Shown here: in pieces, positions 28,025 through 36,069 of the stretch
How the letters are laid out: every line of letters begins with the position of its first letter
Numbering within the stretch: position 1 is the first letter of the stretch
Assembly: GCA_012522795.1 (NCBI GenBank)
Contig: JAAYJT010000042.1
Location: 56,039-120,038 of the forward strand
Source: Bacteroidales bacterium
GTDB taxonomy: Bacteria; Bacteroidota; Bacteroidia; Bacteroidales; JAAYJT01
Reading direction: 5' to 3'
DNA length: 64,000 nucleotides
Position numbers and translations under genes: made by a program
Notes under the pieces: generated by a model
Database searches by the model: none
Seen by the model: only the letters and a program-made list of their open reading frames with translations
Told to the model about the DNA's origin: nothing

Positions 28025-28897
28025 ATGAAAAGGCTGCTTATAATTCTTACGTTAATTCCTTTATTTGCCGCGGCTCAGCATGATTATGCCAAAATGCATA
28101 TTAGCCATTCAGAATTGATTCCGGGGATTCATCGTCTCTTTGTTGGTGATGTCGTAACTGTTGTAGCTTACACCGGAGAAGAAGGACTTATGATTATTGA
28201 TGCTGCGTATGAGCAAACTGTTACTCAACTAATTGATACTTTAAAACGAATTAGTGACCAGCCTGTTAAGTATTTGATAAACACTCATATACATGCTGAT
28301 CATACTGGAGGTAATATAGAGCTTGGAAAGAATGCCACTATCATAGCGCATCATTCAGTTAAAAAATGGCTTGCTTTTGACCGCAAACAAGGTGATAAAA
28401 TTCCCGAACCTATGCCGCAACATGCAATTCCTAATTTTACTTTTGAAGGAAGCCTGAATATGGATTTTAACGGTCAGACCCTCAATATTTATCATCTGCC
28501 CGGTGGACATACTGCAGGAGACATCATCATTTATTTTAGCAAATCAAATGTTCTCGTTCTGGGCGATTTGTTATTTGCCGATAATTTTCCTTTTGTAGAT
28601 ACATCACAGGGAGGAAATCCAGTGGTTTACCTGCAGAATATAAAATGGATACTTGAAAAATTTCCTCCGGATGCTATCGTTGTTGGAGGTCACGGACCTG
28701 TTTATAGCATGGAGCAACTTAGGGAATGGCTGACTAACCTTGAGCTATCGGTTGAAGTAATGACAGAAGCAAAAAATAATGGGCTGACGAATCAGCAAAT
28801 GAAGGAAAAGCAAATACTTTCAAAATGGGATAGTTACGGAAATTTCTTTATTACCGGCGACAGGTGGATTGATACCTGGTATGACTTTATTGAATAG
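28025..28897 (+). CDS. exported MBL-fold metallo-hydrolase
   Basis: Metallo-beta-lactamase superfamily hydrolase with a signal peptide (MKRLLIILTLIPLFAAAQ), so periplasmic or exported. Metal motif H88-x-H-x-D-H93 (NTHIHADHTGG), then LPGGHTAGDII, LVLGDLLFADNFPF and a late His in GGHGPV. The layout is that of the broad MBL group that includes subclass B3-like and lactonase-like enzymes; the substrate is not predictable. The start at 28025 is chosen because it gives the signal peptide; the frame stays open to an ATG at 27971 that would add 18 non-conserved residues. Confidence 0.9.
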   Translation: MKRLLIILTLIPLFAAAQHDYAKMHISHSELIPGIHRLFVGDVVTVVAYTGEEGLMIIDAAYEQTVTQLIDTLKRISDQPVKYLINTHIHADHTGGNIELGKNATIIAHHSVKKWLAFDRKQGDKIPEPMPQHAIPNFTFEGSLNMDFNGQTLNIYHLPGGHTAGDIIIYFSKSNVLVLGDLLFADNFPFVDTSQGGNPVVYLQNIKWILEKFPPDAIVVGGHGPVYSMEQLREWLTNLELSVEVMTEAKNNGLTNQQMKEKQILSKWDSYGNFFITGDRWIDTWYDFIE

Positions 28898-28917
28898 TAA
28901 TTGCAAAGAAGCATGAA

Positions 28918-28970
28918 GTGAGCCAGGAAATCACTACTGATCTTCTTACTAACAACCTGGGCACTTTTTT
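28918..28970 (+). terminator. terminator after the MBL hydrolase
   Basis: Imperfect stem GTGAGCCAGG (28918-28927) with CCTGGGCAC (28956-28964) and a run of seven T from 28964. The loop is long (28 nt), so this is moderate evidence. Confidence 0.5.
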
Positions 28971-29116
28971 TATATACATTATAAAAATCACAGACATAGT
29001 TTTGTAATAATGGGTTCTAATCCGGAAATTTCGGTTAAAAATCAAATAAATACAGTTTTTCAATATTTTGACCCATAATTTACTGTTAGCACTTCATAAT
29101 TCCTTCTGCGTTTTGT

Positions 29117-29124
29117 ATTTTTGC
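29117..29124 (+). promoter_or_regulatory. -7 box upstream of ftsE
   Basis: TATTTTTG, 20 nt before the ftsE ATG. No clear -33 element. Confidence 0.4.
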
Positions 29125-29144
29125 CGCTTTAGTAAATTGTTATC

Positions 29145-29834
29145 ATGGCGCTTGACACAATAATCGAATTAAATAACGTATCTATTTTCCAAAAAAATAT
29201 TTTGGTTCTTTCTCAGGTTTCGCTAACAATCAATAAAGGTGAATTTGTTTATATCATAGGAAAAACCGGTACCGGAAAAAGCAGTCTGCTTAAAGTACTT
29301 TATGCCGATCTGCCTGCTGCCGAAGGTTATGTGAATGTTGCCGGTTTTGATCTTACCGGACTTAAACGTAAAAGCATCCCACAACTGAGAAGAAAATTAG
29401 GTGTTGTTTTTCAGGATTTTCAACTGCTGACAGACCGTAGCGTTAACGATAACCTGCTTTTTGTTATGAAGGCTACAGGCTGGAAGAATAAAACTGAAAT
29501 GGAACAGCGAATTAATGATGTATTGGCTAAGGTAGGCCTTGGTACCAAAGGATTTAAAATGCCTCATCAGCTTTCTGGTGGCGAACAGCAGCGCCTTGCA
29601 ATTGCCAGGGCATTGATCAACGACCCTGAAATACTTCTTGCTGATGAACCTACCGGAAATCTTGATCCTGAAACATCAGAAGGAATAATGGAACTGCTTT
29701 TTGATATTAGTAGTACAGGAAGGGCTGTTTTGATGGCTACTCATAATTATGTCCTGATCAGAAAATATCCATCAAGAATGTTGAAGTGCGAGAATGGAAG
29801 AGTGCATTTAATCCCCAAAAATATAATTGATTAA
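29145..29834 (+). CDS. ftsE: cell-division ABC ATPase FtsE
   Basis: ATPase that with membrane partner FtsX controls septal peptidoglycan hydrolases. Walker A GKTGTGKS (39-46), Q-loop VVFQDFQLL (88-96), signature LSGGEQ (143-148), Walker B LLADE (164-168) followed by PTGNLDPE, and switch His in MATHNY. The overall pattern is FtsE-like more than LolD-like. ftsX is not adjacent, as is common in Bacteroidota. The last 27 nt overlap the 3' end of the convergent glycosyltransferase gene. Confidence 0.88.
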   Translation: MALDTIIELNNVSIFQKNILVLSQVSLTINKGEFVYIIGKTGTGKSSLLKVLYADLPAAEGYVNVAGFDLTGLKRKSIPQLRRKLGVVFQDFQLLTDRSVNDNLLFVMKATGWKNKTEMEQRINDVLAKVGLGTKGFKMPHQLSGGEQQRLAIARALINDPEILLADEPTGNLDPETSEGIMELLFDISSTGRAVLMATHNYVLIRKYPSRMLKCENGRVHLIPKNIID

Positions 29835-30938
29835 CTTCCTGACATTCTGCTTATTGGAATAATCCCCATTAAGCAGGGCATTCCTGCGCTTTATTTCACC
29901 ATTATCAAAATCCTTTTCAAATAATTCTTTAACACTTTGTGCAATTGAATCGGCTGTTTCTCTTACTGTACAAAATTCACCAAGGCCGGTACCATTCAGA
30001 ATGGTTTTGTTCACGATCACATGACGACCATTATACAAGGTATTCAGTAGTTTCAATTTTAAGCCCGTACCCTGAAATGTTACCAATACATTGATCTGTG
30101 CATTCCTTATCAGGTCAAACATTTCATTATCAGGAGGATTTGCGATAAGTTTGGTGTTAGAGGAATTATTTATGGTTTTAATCAATGAATCAGGAGGGTT
30201 CAGACCGGCAACATACAATGGAAGATCTGAATCGCTGAAAACTTCTCTGACAAGAAACTCAGCCGCCACAGTATTTTCAGGAACCGATAAGTTTCCATGG
30301 TAAAGAATATATGAACCCTTGCCCGGTAGGATATTCAACTCATCGTTTGGATGAAAACTTGGCAGATGGATTATCCTGTTGTTTGGAAAATATTTTTGCA
30401 GATATTGTGTATCAGCTTTTGAAACAGTAAGCATTAAATCAGCGTGTTTTAACACTTTTTGATAATACTTCAGTTTAATACTTGCACCCAGAAAGTATGC
30501 TTTTTTCAGAAGATTTCGCTCTGCTCCTGCCAGATTGTAATAATAATGATGCTCAATATTACTTTCGCGATATATTTTTATTCTGTCTTTGAGCTTAGGA
30601 TGGTCAAGATAATAGCAACTATGAAGCCCTTCAAATAAAATTGGATGCTCATCTTTTAACAAATTATTGAGCAATTCATCAGAGCGTCTGCTGGCAACAA
30701 TATATGGTTTTAAACTCAGTGTGCTTTTCAAACCGATACGGCGCTTGTAATAATAAACCTTATGACATACTGAAGCAAGCTTGCCATTTGCCTCACGATC
30801 GTATTTAAAGCTATGAAGATGAACCTTGACGCCCTGAGCCTGAAGTGCTTTTAGCTTATAATACACATCAATAACTCCTCCGTAATTAGCCGGATAAGGA
30901 ATATTAAAAGAAATGATATGTAAATGTCTATCAGGCAT
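29808..30938 (-). CDS. glycosyltransferase (GT-B fold)
   Basis: Cytoplasmic glycosyltransferase of about 376 aa, likely for surface polysaccharide. N-terminal IISFNIPYPANYGGVIDVYYK is the GT-B acceptor-domain motif, and the C-terminal half has YILYHGNLSVPEN, DLIRNAQINVLVTFQGTGLKLKLL, as in GT4-like enzymes, though the usual E-x7-E pair is not evident. The ATG at 30938 is preferred to a GTG two codons earlier. It overlaps the 3' end of the preceding glycosyltransferase gene by 8 nt, so both are co-transcribed. Sugar specificity unknown. Confidence 0.8.
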   Translation of the reverse strand: MPDRHLHIISFNIPYPANYGGVIDVYYKLKALQAQGVKVHLHSFKYDREANGKLASVCHKVYYYKRRIGLKSTLSLKPYIVASRRSDELLNNLLKDEHPILFEGLHSCYYLDHPKLKDRIKIYRESNIEHHYYYNLAGAERNLLKKAYFLGASIKLKYYQKVLKHADLMLTVSKADTQYLQKYFPNNRIIHLPSFHPNDELNILPGKGSYILYHGNLSVPENTVAAEFLVREVFSDSDLPLYVAGLNPPDSLIKTINNSSNTKLIANPPDNEMFDLIRNAQINVLVTFQGTGLKLKLLNTLYNGRHVIVNKTILNGTGLGEFCTVRETADSIAQSVKELFEKDFDNGEIKRRNALLNGDYSNKQNVRKLINYIFGD

Positions 30939-32049
30939 AAGCACTAAAAATTTCTTTTAGGATATTTTGTTCATTTTCCCAGTTCAGTTCAGAGGCAGCT
31001 TTTTGCAGATTCAGTTTCCATTTCTCTCTCAGGTGTACATTATCAAGCATTTCCTTCATCTTTAAAGCAATATGTTCAGGCTCATGATTATCAATAAAAC
31101 CGCCTATTTCATACTTCTCAATTATCTTTTTTATTTCCGGCAGTTTACTTGCCAAAACAGGCACACCGGCATGGATATATTCGAACAGCTTATTAGGCAG
31201 ACTATAGCGATAATTAATATTGGTATCCTTATCCATGGTAAGACCCAGATCAGCTAATTCAGTATAGGCAGGAAGACGTTCTGGAGCCTGACGAGGAATG
31301 AATTTCACTTTTTGGTTCAAACCCATATCTTCAACCTTTACTTTAAGCAGATCAATTACATCGCCTTCTCCAAGAATTATAAGTACCGCATTGTCAATAT
31401 ATTGCATTGCTTCAACAGCTTCCTCAGCCCCCCTCTCTATATTGATCCCTGCTCCCTGGAATAAAATGATCTTTTTATCTTCAGGAAGCCCCAGTTCAGC
31501 TTTTGTAAGCTTTTTAAAATTCTCAATTCTTTCAGGAATATTTCTGACAACAAATATTTCATTGCCGTATTCTTTTTTATACAATCCGGCTATATTATCA
31601 TTCACTGTTATAACATGTTTCAGCTTTGGGAATATCCGTTTTTCTATATTTTTCCAGAAATTCCTGACCTTCTTACGTTTCACAAGTTCAGGAACACCGG
31701 TAAAATACTCATGAGTGTCATAAATCAGCGGAATACGTTTTATCTTGTGTATAAGAAAATTGGGCAGAAGTGTATCAAGATCGTTGGAAACAAGCATATT
31801 AGCTTTGCGAAAAAGCAAAAAGAAAAACAGCCGCAGATTATATTCGGCGTAGAAAAAAGGTCCCGTCCTGAAAGCTAAATGCATTCTGAATGTAATATAG
31901 TTTCTTTCGTGCAAAACCGGGCTATCATTATACCTGCGTCCAATCAAAACTACTTCAAAACCCATATTGCACAAGGTTTTACATGTTCTGTCAACACGGC
32001 GGTCAGTAAATAAATCGTTGATAACCGAAACAATTACCCTTCTTTTCAC
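30931..32049 (-). CDS. glycosyltransferase family 4-like
   Basis: GT-B enzyme of 372 aa. N-terminal VSVINDLFTDRRVDRTCKTL, central IPLIYDTHEYF, nucleotide-sugar half with ILFQGAGINIERGAEEAVEAM, LIILGEGD and the donor-site block NKLFEYIHAGVPVLAS...IIEKYEIGGF, which matches GT4. It starts with GTG (32049); the next ATG is 28 codons in and would remove the first strand and helix. It overlaps the downstream glycosyltransferase by 8 nt and is divergent from murB. Confidence 0.85.
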   Translation of the reverse strand: MKRRVIVSVINDLFTDRRVDRTCKTLCNMGFEVVLIGRRYNDSPVLHERNYITFRMHLAFRTGPFFYAEYNLRLFFFLLFRKANMLVSNDLDTLLPNFLIHKIKRIPLIYDTHEYFTGVPELVKRKKVRNFWKNIEKRIFPKLKHVITVNDNIAGLYKKEYGNEIFVVRNIPERIENFKKLTKAELGLPEDKKIILFQGAGINIERGAEEAVEAMQYIDNAVLIILGEGDVIDLLKVKVEDMGLNQKVKFIPRQAPERLPAYTELADLGLTMDKDTNINYRYSLPNKLFEYIHAGVPVLASKLPEIKKIIEKYEIGGFIDNHEPEHIALKMKEMLDNVHLREKWKLNLQKAASELNWENEQNILKEIFSAYA

Positions 32050-32117
32050 AAAAAATCAATATAAAATTGCCCAAAATTTCATTTTACTTATTCCATTCCC
32101 AACGTTTGACAAATACT

Positions 32118-32125
32118 TATCTTTG
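32118..32125 (+). promoter_or_regulatory. -7 box upstream of murB
   Basis: TATCTTTG, 25 nt before the murB ATG at 32151. Confidence 0.4.
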
Positions 32126-32150
32126 ATGCAATTTAATAAGCAATGGTTGC

Positions 32151-33164
32151 ATGGATATACTTAATAACGTTTCATTAAGGAAATATAATACCTTCGGCAT
32201 TGATGTGAAAGCTTTATTTTTTGCCAGTATCACCAAACCGGAGCAATTACAGGAAGTTTTGAACGGGAAGGAAGTCCGGTCTTTACCATATCTGATACTT
32301 GGAGGTGGGAGCAATATTTTGTTTACAGAAAGTGTTGAAAAACTTGTTCTAAAAGCTGATATTCAAGGTATTAAACAAGAATTGATTGATAATGAACGTA
32401 TATTGGTTACTGCCGGAGCAGGCGAAAACTGGGATTCGTTTGTTCAGTATTGTGTGAACCAAAACTGGGGTGGATTGGAGAATCTTTCTTTGATCCCCGG
32501 AACTGTTGGAGCTTCGCCAATACAAAATATTGGTGCTTACGGAACTGAGATAAAAGATGTTTTCAGCCATCTCGAAGCCCTTGATATGAGCGATTTTTCA
32601 ATAAAGCGCTTTACCTTACCTGAATGCAGGTTTGGCTACAGGGACAGTGTATTTAAAAATGAATTAAAAAACAGATACCTTATTATTTCGGTTAGCTTTT
32701 TATTAAGCACTCATCCAAAACCTAATCTCAGCTATCCTGCTTTAAAAAATGAACTTGTGAACAGCGGTTCTAATATAACCATCAGAGAAGTTGCTGATAC
32801 GGTTTCAAGAATCCGGCGTAATAAGCTACCCGATCCTATGCAAATCGGTAATGCCGGCAGTTTTTTTAAGAACCCGGTTATTAATGTTACACATTTTAAT
32901 GAGCTTCAAGAAAAACACCCTGATCTGCCTTCATATCCTAATGGTAATGATAGAGTAAAACTACCTGCAGCCTGGCTTATTGATAAATGCGGATGGAAGG
33001 GCAGACGAATCGGTGATGCCGGTGTTCATACAAAACAGGCTTTGGTATTGGTTAACTACGGAAATGCCAGTGGTAAGGAGATTCTTGAACTATCTCAAAG
33101 AATTAAGGAATCAGTTTTTAACCGTTTCAACATTCATCTTGACACAGAGGTAAATATAATTTAA
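32151..33164 (+). CDS. murB: UDP-N-acetylenolpyruvoylglucosamine reductase
   Basis: FAD/NADPH enzyme that makes UDP-N-acetylmuramate for peptidoglycan. FAD-binding region YLILGGGSNILF, NLSLIPGTVGASPIQNIGAYG, the FGYRDSVFK motif with catalytic Arg, the GNAGSFFKNP loop with the proton-donor Ser, and C-terminal AAWLIDKCGWKG. Length 337 aa fits type I MurB. Its TAA stop and that of the convergent FISUMP gene share the same TTAA (33161-33164). Confidence 0.96.
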   Translation: MDILNNVSLRKYNTFGIDVKALFFASITKPEQLQEVLNGKEVRSLPYLILGGGSNILFTESVEKLVLKADIQGIKQELIDNERILVTAGAGENWDSFVQYCVNQNWGGLENLSLIPGTVGASPIQNIGAYGTEIKDVFSHLEALDMSDFSIKRFTLPECRFGYRDSVFKNELKNRYLIISVSFLLSTHPKPNLSYPALKNELVNSGSNITIREVADTVSRIRRNKLPDPMQIGNAGSFFKNPVINVTHFNELQEKHPDLPSYPNGNDRVKLPAAWLIDKCGWKGRRIGDAGVHTKQALVLVNYGNASGKEILELSQRIKESVFNRFNIHLDTEVNII

Positions 33165-34009
33165 TCCATAAGGCACCTCACGCTACAACCGACATTAGGG
33201 GATTCGTAGTAGCGGTAGATGTTTCCGTGATCATAGTTCATACTCCGTCTCCGGGAGTAAAAAGATGAGATTTCAGTAGAACTCCACCAGTAACCGTAGT
33301 ACCCATTGCTGAAGAAATTTCCATCGCTAAAACGGTTGCCGCCAGGAAGTGCCGAAAAGCCAAACTCATCAAAACCGTAATGGTTAGTATCTTCCTTCCA
33401 TCGTGGATGATCAGATGTGTCACAATCTTCACCCAAAGGAGAGTTTACCTGCCGGCAGGATTTTAGAGCATTGCCGGCACCATTAGGATCAGTATAATCG
33501 TTGGAATAACCCTGTAAAACCACGTAATCAACCAATTGCGTCCACTCTGCATCGCTTGGCACATGCCAGCCTTCGGGGCAAAGGCCCTTGGTATTGTTTA
33601 CTGCATGCCAGTTATACAAGGCTCCATATTTTTCTTTCCATGATATATCATTATTGTACCAGGCATAAGCGCCGGTGGTGTTATATAGCCAGGCGCTGCT
33701 GTTTGTACCGGGATATTCAATGGAAGCTCCGTTGCGGTATTTAGTAGTTTTCAGGTTTTCTTTCATCCAGCATTGGTCGTCTATAAGCACGGTGTTATAA
33801 ACGTTGCCGTCAATGTCGGTAACTGTGGGGGTGCCGGGGCATGGTTGCCAATGCCCACCCATGCCACTATTGGCAAATGTTATGCTATCAATCGCATTCA
33901 AAGGCAGGGTGATGATGCTTCCGTCTGTTTTGTGAATTTGTAAATCCTGGGCTTGAAGTCCGGTTATTGCAATAGCAATAATGAAAAGAGTAAATAATTT
34001 GTGTTTCAT
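33161..34009 (-). CDS. secreted FISUMP-domain protein
   Basis: Exported 282-aa protein: signal peptide (MKHKLFTLFIIAIAITGLQAQ), a short beta module (IHKTDGSIITLPLNAIDSITF), then the Fibrobacter succinogenes major paralogous (FISUMP) domain with VTDIDGNVYNTVLIDDQCWMKENL, YGALYNWHAV, CPEGWHVPSDAEW, FSALPGGNR and a terminal SVRCLMD. The Cys/Trp-rich layout suggests an extracellular disulphide-bonded fold; function unknown. GC content is visibly higher than in its neighbours. It lies 11 nt after the T9SS-tailed gene and shares its N-terminal module. Confidence 0.88.
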   Translation of the reverse strand: MKHKLFTLFIIAIAITGLQAQDLQIHKTDGSIITLPLNAIDSITFANSGMGGHWQPCPGTPTVTDIDGNVYNTVLIDDQCWMKENLKTTKYRNGASIEYPGTNSSAWLYNTTGAYAWYNNDISWKEKYGALYNWHAVNNTKGLCPEGWHVPSDAEWTQLVDYVVLQGYSNDYTDPNGAGNALKSCRQVNSPLGEDCDTSDHPRWKEDTNHYGFDEFGFSALPGGNRFSDGNFFSNGYYGYWWSSTEISSFYSRRRSMNYDHGNIYRYYESPNVGCSVRCLMD

Positions 34010-34020
34010 AGTTTTAGATT

Positions 34021-34476
34021 TTAATGCTTTACAATTACTTTTTCAGTTATAGTAATTTGATTTTGACTTATTTTACAGATATAAGTTCCGGTGAGAATGC
34101 CTTTGGTTTGCCAGCGGTGGGTATAGTTACCCTTGTGCCGGTTACCGGGAGAATGGCTTGAAACAAGTTTTCCGGCAAGTGAATAAATATCAATTTGTAC
34201 TACTCCGGTTCCGGCAAGAGTGTAATTAATGTTCACGTACTCATTTGCAGGATTAGGATAGAGTTTCATCTTTAGCAGTTGCTGCATAACCGGGTGCTGC
34301 AATGGCACTGCTGTGAGATTGTCAAATGTGATTTTGCGGATGTCGGAAATAGCGATTTCCATTACTGTTCCGTCGCTTTTGTTGATACGCATGTATTCCT
34401 GTGCTTTTGCCGGATTTATTACTAAAAACGCAAGTACAGAAATCATTAAAATGCTTCTGTAATTTTTGTTTTTCAT
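34021..34476 (-). CDS. small T9SS-secreted protein
   Basis: Exported 151-aa protein: signal peptide (ending PAKAQ), the module MRINKSDGTVMEIAISDIRKITF also seen in the FISUMP protein, then a type A T9SS C-terminal sorting domain (MKLYPNPANEYVNINYTL to ITEKVIVKH). There is almost nothing between the two modules, so it looks like a minimal cargo or a carrier for the shared K-x-DG...I-x-x-ITF module. It is likely in one transcript with the FISUMP gene. Confidence 0.85.
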   Translation of the reverse strand: MKNKNYRSILMISVLAFLVINPAKAQEYMRINKSDGTVMEIAISDIRKITFDNLTAVPLQHPVMQQLLKMKLYPNPANEYVNINYTLAGTGVVQIDIYSLAGKLVSSHSPGNRHKGNYTHRWQTKGILTGTYICKISQNQITITEKVIVKH

Positions 34477-34805
34477 AGAAACTGAATTTAATTAAAAACA
34501 AAGGCTGTAAAATTACAACTAATACGAATTGTATTTACAAAATAGTCCAAGCTGTTTTATAAATTACAATCGTTAATGCCGGTGGTTAAAACATTCAGAA
34601 CAATTGAGCGGAGCGATAATTGGTCTGTTATATTTTTCCAATCGGTATAAAATTATCGAAAAACAATTGTTCTTATAAGTAATTTTTAAAAATTCCGCCG
34701 GATTAAAAAATAAACGAACTAAAACGACAGAGGGTTAAGAAAGATGATTATTACCTGACAAAGTTTTACAGACTTATTGAGGTTTTGGGAAAAGAAAGAA
34801 GATTT
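34477..34805. other. intergenic region with a long hairpin
   Basis: No gene was found in these 329 bases between the GT4 gene and the T9SS-tailed gene, both minus strand. The only structure is the two-stem inverted repeat at 34597-34673. A short plus-strand open stretch from about 34713 has no ATG and overlaps the GT4 gene, so it is not called. Confidence 0.6.
34597..34673. repeat. two-stem imperfect hairpin
   Basis: Outer arms AGAACAATTG (34597-34606) and CAATTGTTCT (34664-34673) are perfect 10-bp complements; inner arms CGATAATT (34614-34621) and AATTATCG (34651-34658) are perfect 8-bp complements, with a 7/5-nt internal loop. No T-run. It may be a MITE-like remnant or an RNA structure. 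Confidence 0.55.
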
Positions 34806-35927
34806 CTAAAAAGCTTTTTCTATTGTAGCCCAAACTCTATCAGCAGTCTGTTGCCAGGAGAAAAGTTTGCGTCTTTGCCTGCTTTTATCAATAAGATGAT
34901 CCCGCAACTTCTGATCATTTGCTATCTCAAGCATTGCTTCCGCAATTGAAGATGGAGAGAACGGATTTACAAGTATTGCAGCATCGCCGGCAACTTCGGG
35001 CATTGAAGTAACATTTGATGTGATAACGGGAGTATCAGAATAAAAGGCTTCTACAATAGGAATTCCAAAACCTTCAAAATATGATACATAGGTAAGAGCC
35101 AATGCAGCACCAAAAACATTTTTCAGATCATTGATATTCAATCTGCCGGTAAAAATCACATCATTTTTAAAAACCATATTCTCATAAGCTTTTTCAATAG
35201 CTTTTGTCCACCACATTTTAGCACCTACAATTATAAGATTGACAGGCTCAGTGTGCTGTTTTCTGAAAATATCATAAGCACTGAAAAGATTTATCAGATT
35301 CTTTCGGGGATGTAAAGCACCCACGAATAAAAAATATGGCAGACCTCCGGAAAACTTATCAATGGTCTGCTTCTTTTCTTCATCATTCAGTGGTTTATAT
35401 GCCTGATTGGCTCCATTGTAAACCACATCTATTTTGTCGGGGTTTACTTTATAGGTTTTTACGATATCCTGTTTTGAATACTCTGATACAGTGGCTATTC
35501 TGGCAGCTTTATGTGCATAACGGGGGAAATATCTCCTGTAAAAAAATCGTTCGGCAAACGGTAAATCAGCGGGATAATGTTCAAAATTCAGGTCGTGAAA
35601 TACGTTAACTGATTTCACACCGGTTTTAAGAGACAAATAGCCGTCGGGTGAGAAAAACAGATTGGCATTGAGCTTTTTCAGCATCTTTGGTATACTCTGT
35701 TCGAACCAGATATAATAGAGCAATGGATGTCTTGCCTGTGGTGACAAAGATACAGGTGTGATATTATCAGAAAAAATAAACTCATCACTCCATTGGCGGT
35801 CGAAAATAAAAAAGAACTCATGTTCAGGGTGTTGGGTGCATATTCTTTTCAGCGATTCGTAGGAAAACCATCCTATTCCCTCAAGTTTATTTTTCAAGAG
35901 AAGCCGCGTATTAACTGCAATTCTCAA
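34806..35927 (-). CDS. glycosyltransferase family 4
   Basis: GT-B retaining glycosyltransferase of 373 aa for polysaccharide synthesis. N-terminal RIAVNTRLLLKNKLEGIGWFSYE (glycine-rich acceptor loop), ATVSEYSKQDIVKTY, YFLFVGALHPRKNL, and the GT4 donor site YFEGFGIPIVEAFYSDTPVITSNVTSMPEVAGDAAILV with the E-x7-E pattern. The best start is a TTG at 35927 that matches the family N-terminus; no in-frame ATG lies nearby. Divergent from the flippase gene. Confidence 0.9.
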   Translation of the reverse strand: MRIAVNTRLLLKNKLEGIGWFSYESLKRICTQHPEHEFFFIFDRQWSDEFIFSDNITPVSLSPQARHPLLYYIWFEQSIPKMLKKLNANLFFSPDGYLSLKTGVKSVNVFHDLNFEHYPADLPFAERFFYRRYFPRYAHKAARIATVSEYSKQDIVKTYKVNPDKIDVVYNGANQAYKPLNDEEKKQTIDKFSGGLPYFLFVGALHPRKNLINLFSAYDIFRKQHTEPVNLIIVGAKMWWTKAIEKAYENMVFKNDVIFTGRLNINDLKNVFGAALALTYVSYFEGFGIPIVEAFYSDTPVITSNVTSMPEVAGDAAILVNPFSPSSIAEAMLEIANDQKLRDHLIDKSRQRRKLFSWQQTADRVWATIEKAF

Positions 35928-35992
35928 TTGACAAAGGTTTTAAAAAGTGAAAATAATAAATTTCTGAATTATAATAGGAAACACTTATTCAA

Positions 35993-36000
35993 TACATTTG
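35993..36000 (+). promoter_or_regulatory. -7 box upstream of the flippase gene
   Basis: TACATTTG, 69 nt before the ATG at 36070. It would drive the plus-strand polysaccharide export genes. Confidence 0.35.
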
Positions 36001-36069
36001 CACAAAATTACTGAATTTGATATCACAAAACCAAATTCATTGTTAAAACTCTTCTGAGCACTGCCTGAC

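Noticed and set aside
29145..29834. ftsE considered as lolD or another exporter ATPase
   Set aside because: The Q-loop and the lone ATPase without a MacB/LolC-type permease fit FtsE better, though a LolD-type role cannot be fully excluded.
34713..34810. Open plus-strand stretch without ATG downstream of the GT4 gene
   Set aside because: No start codon, overlaps the GT4 3' end antisense, and no recognisable sequence; possibly chance.
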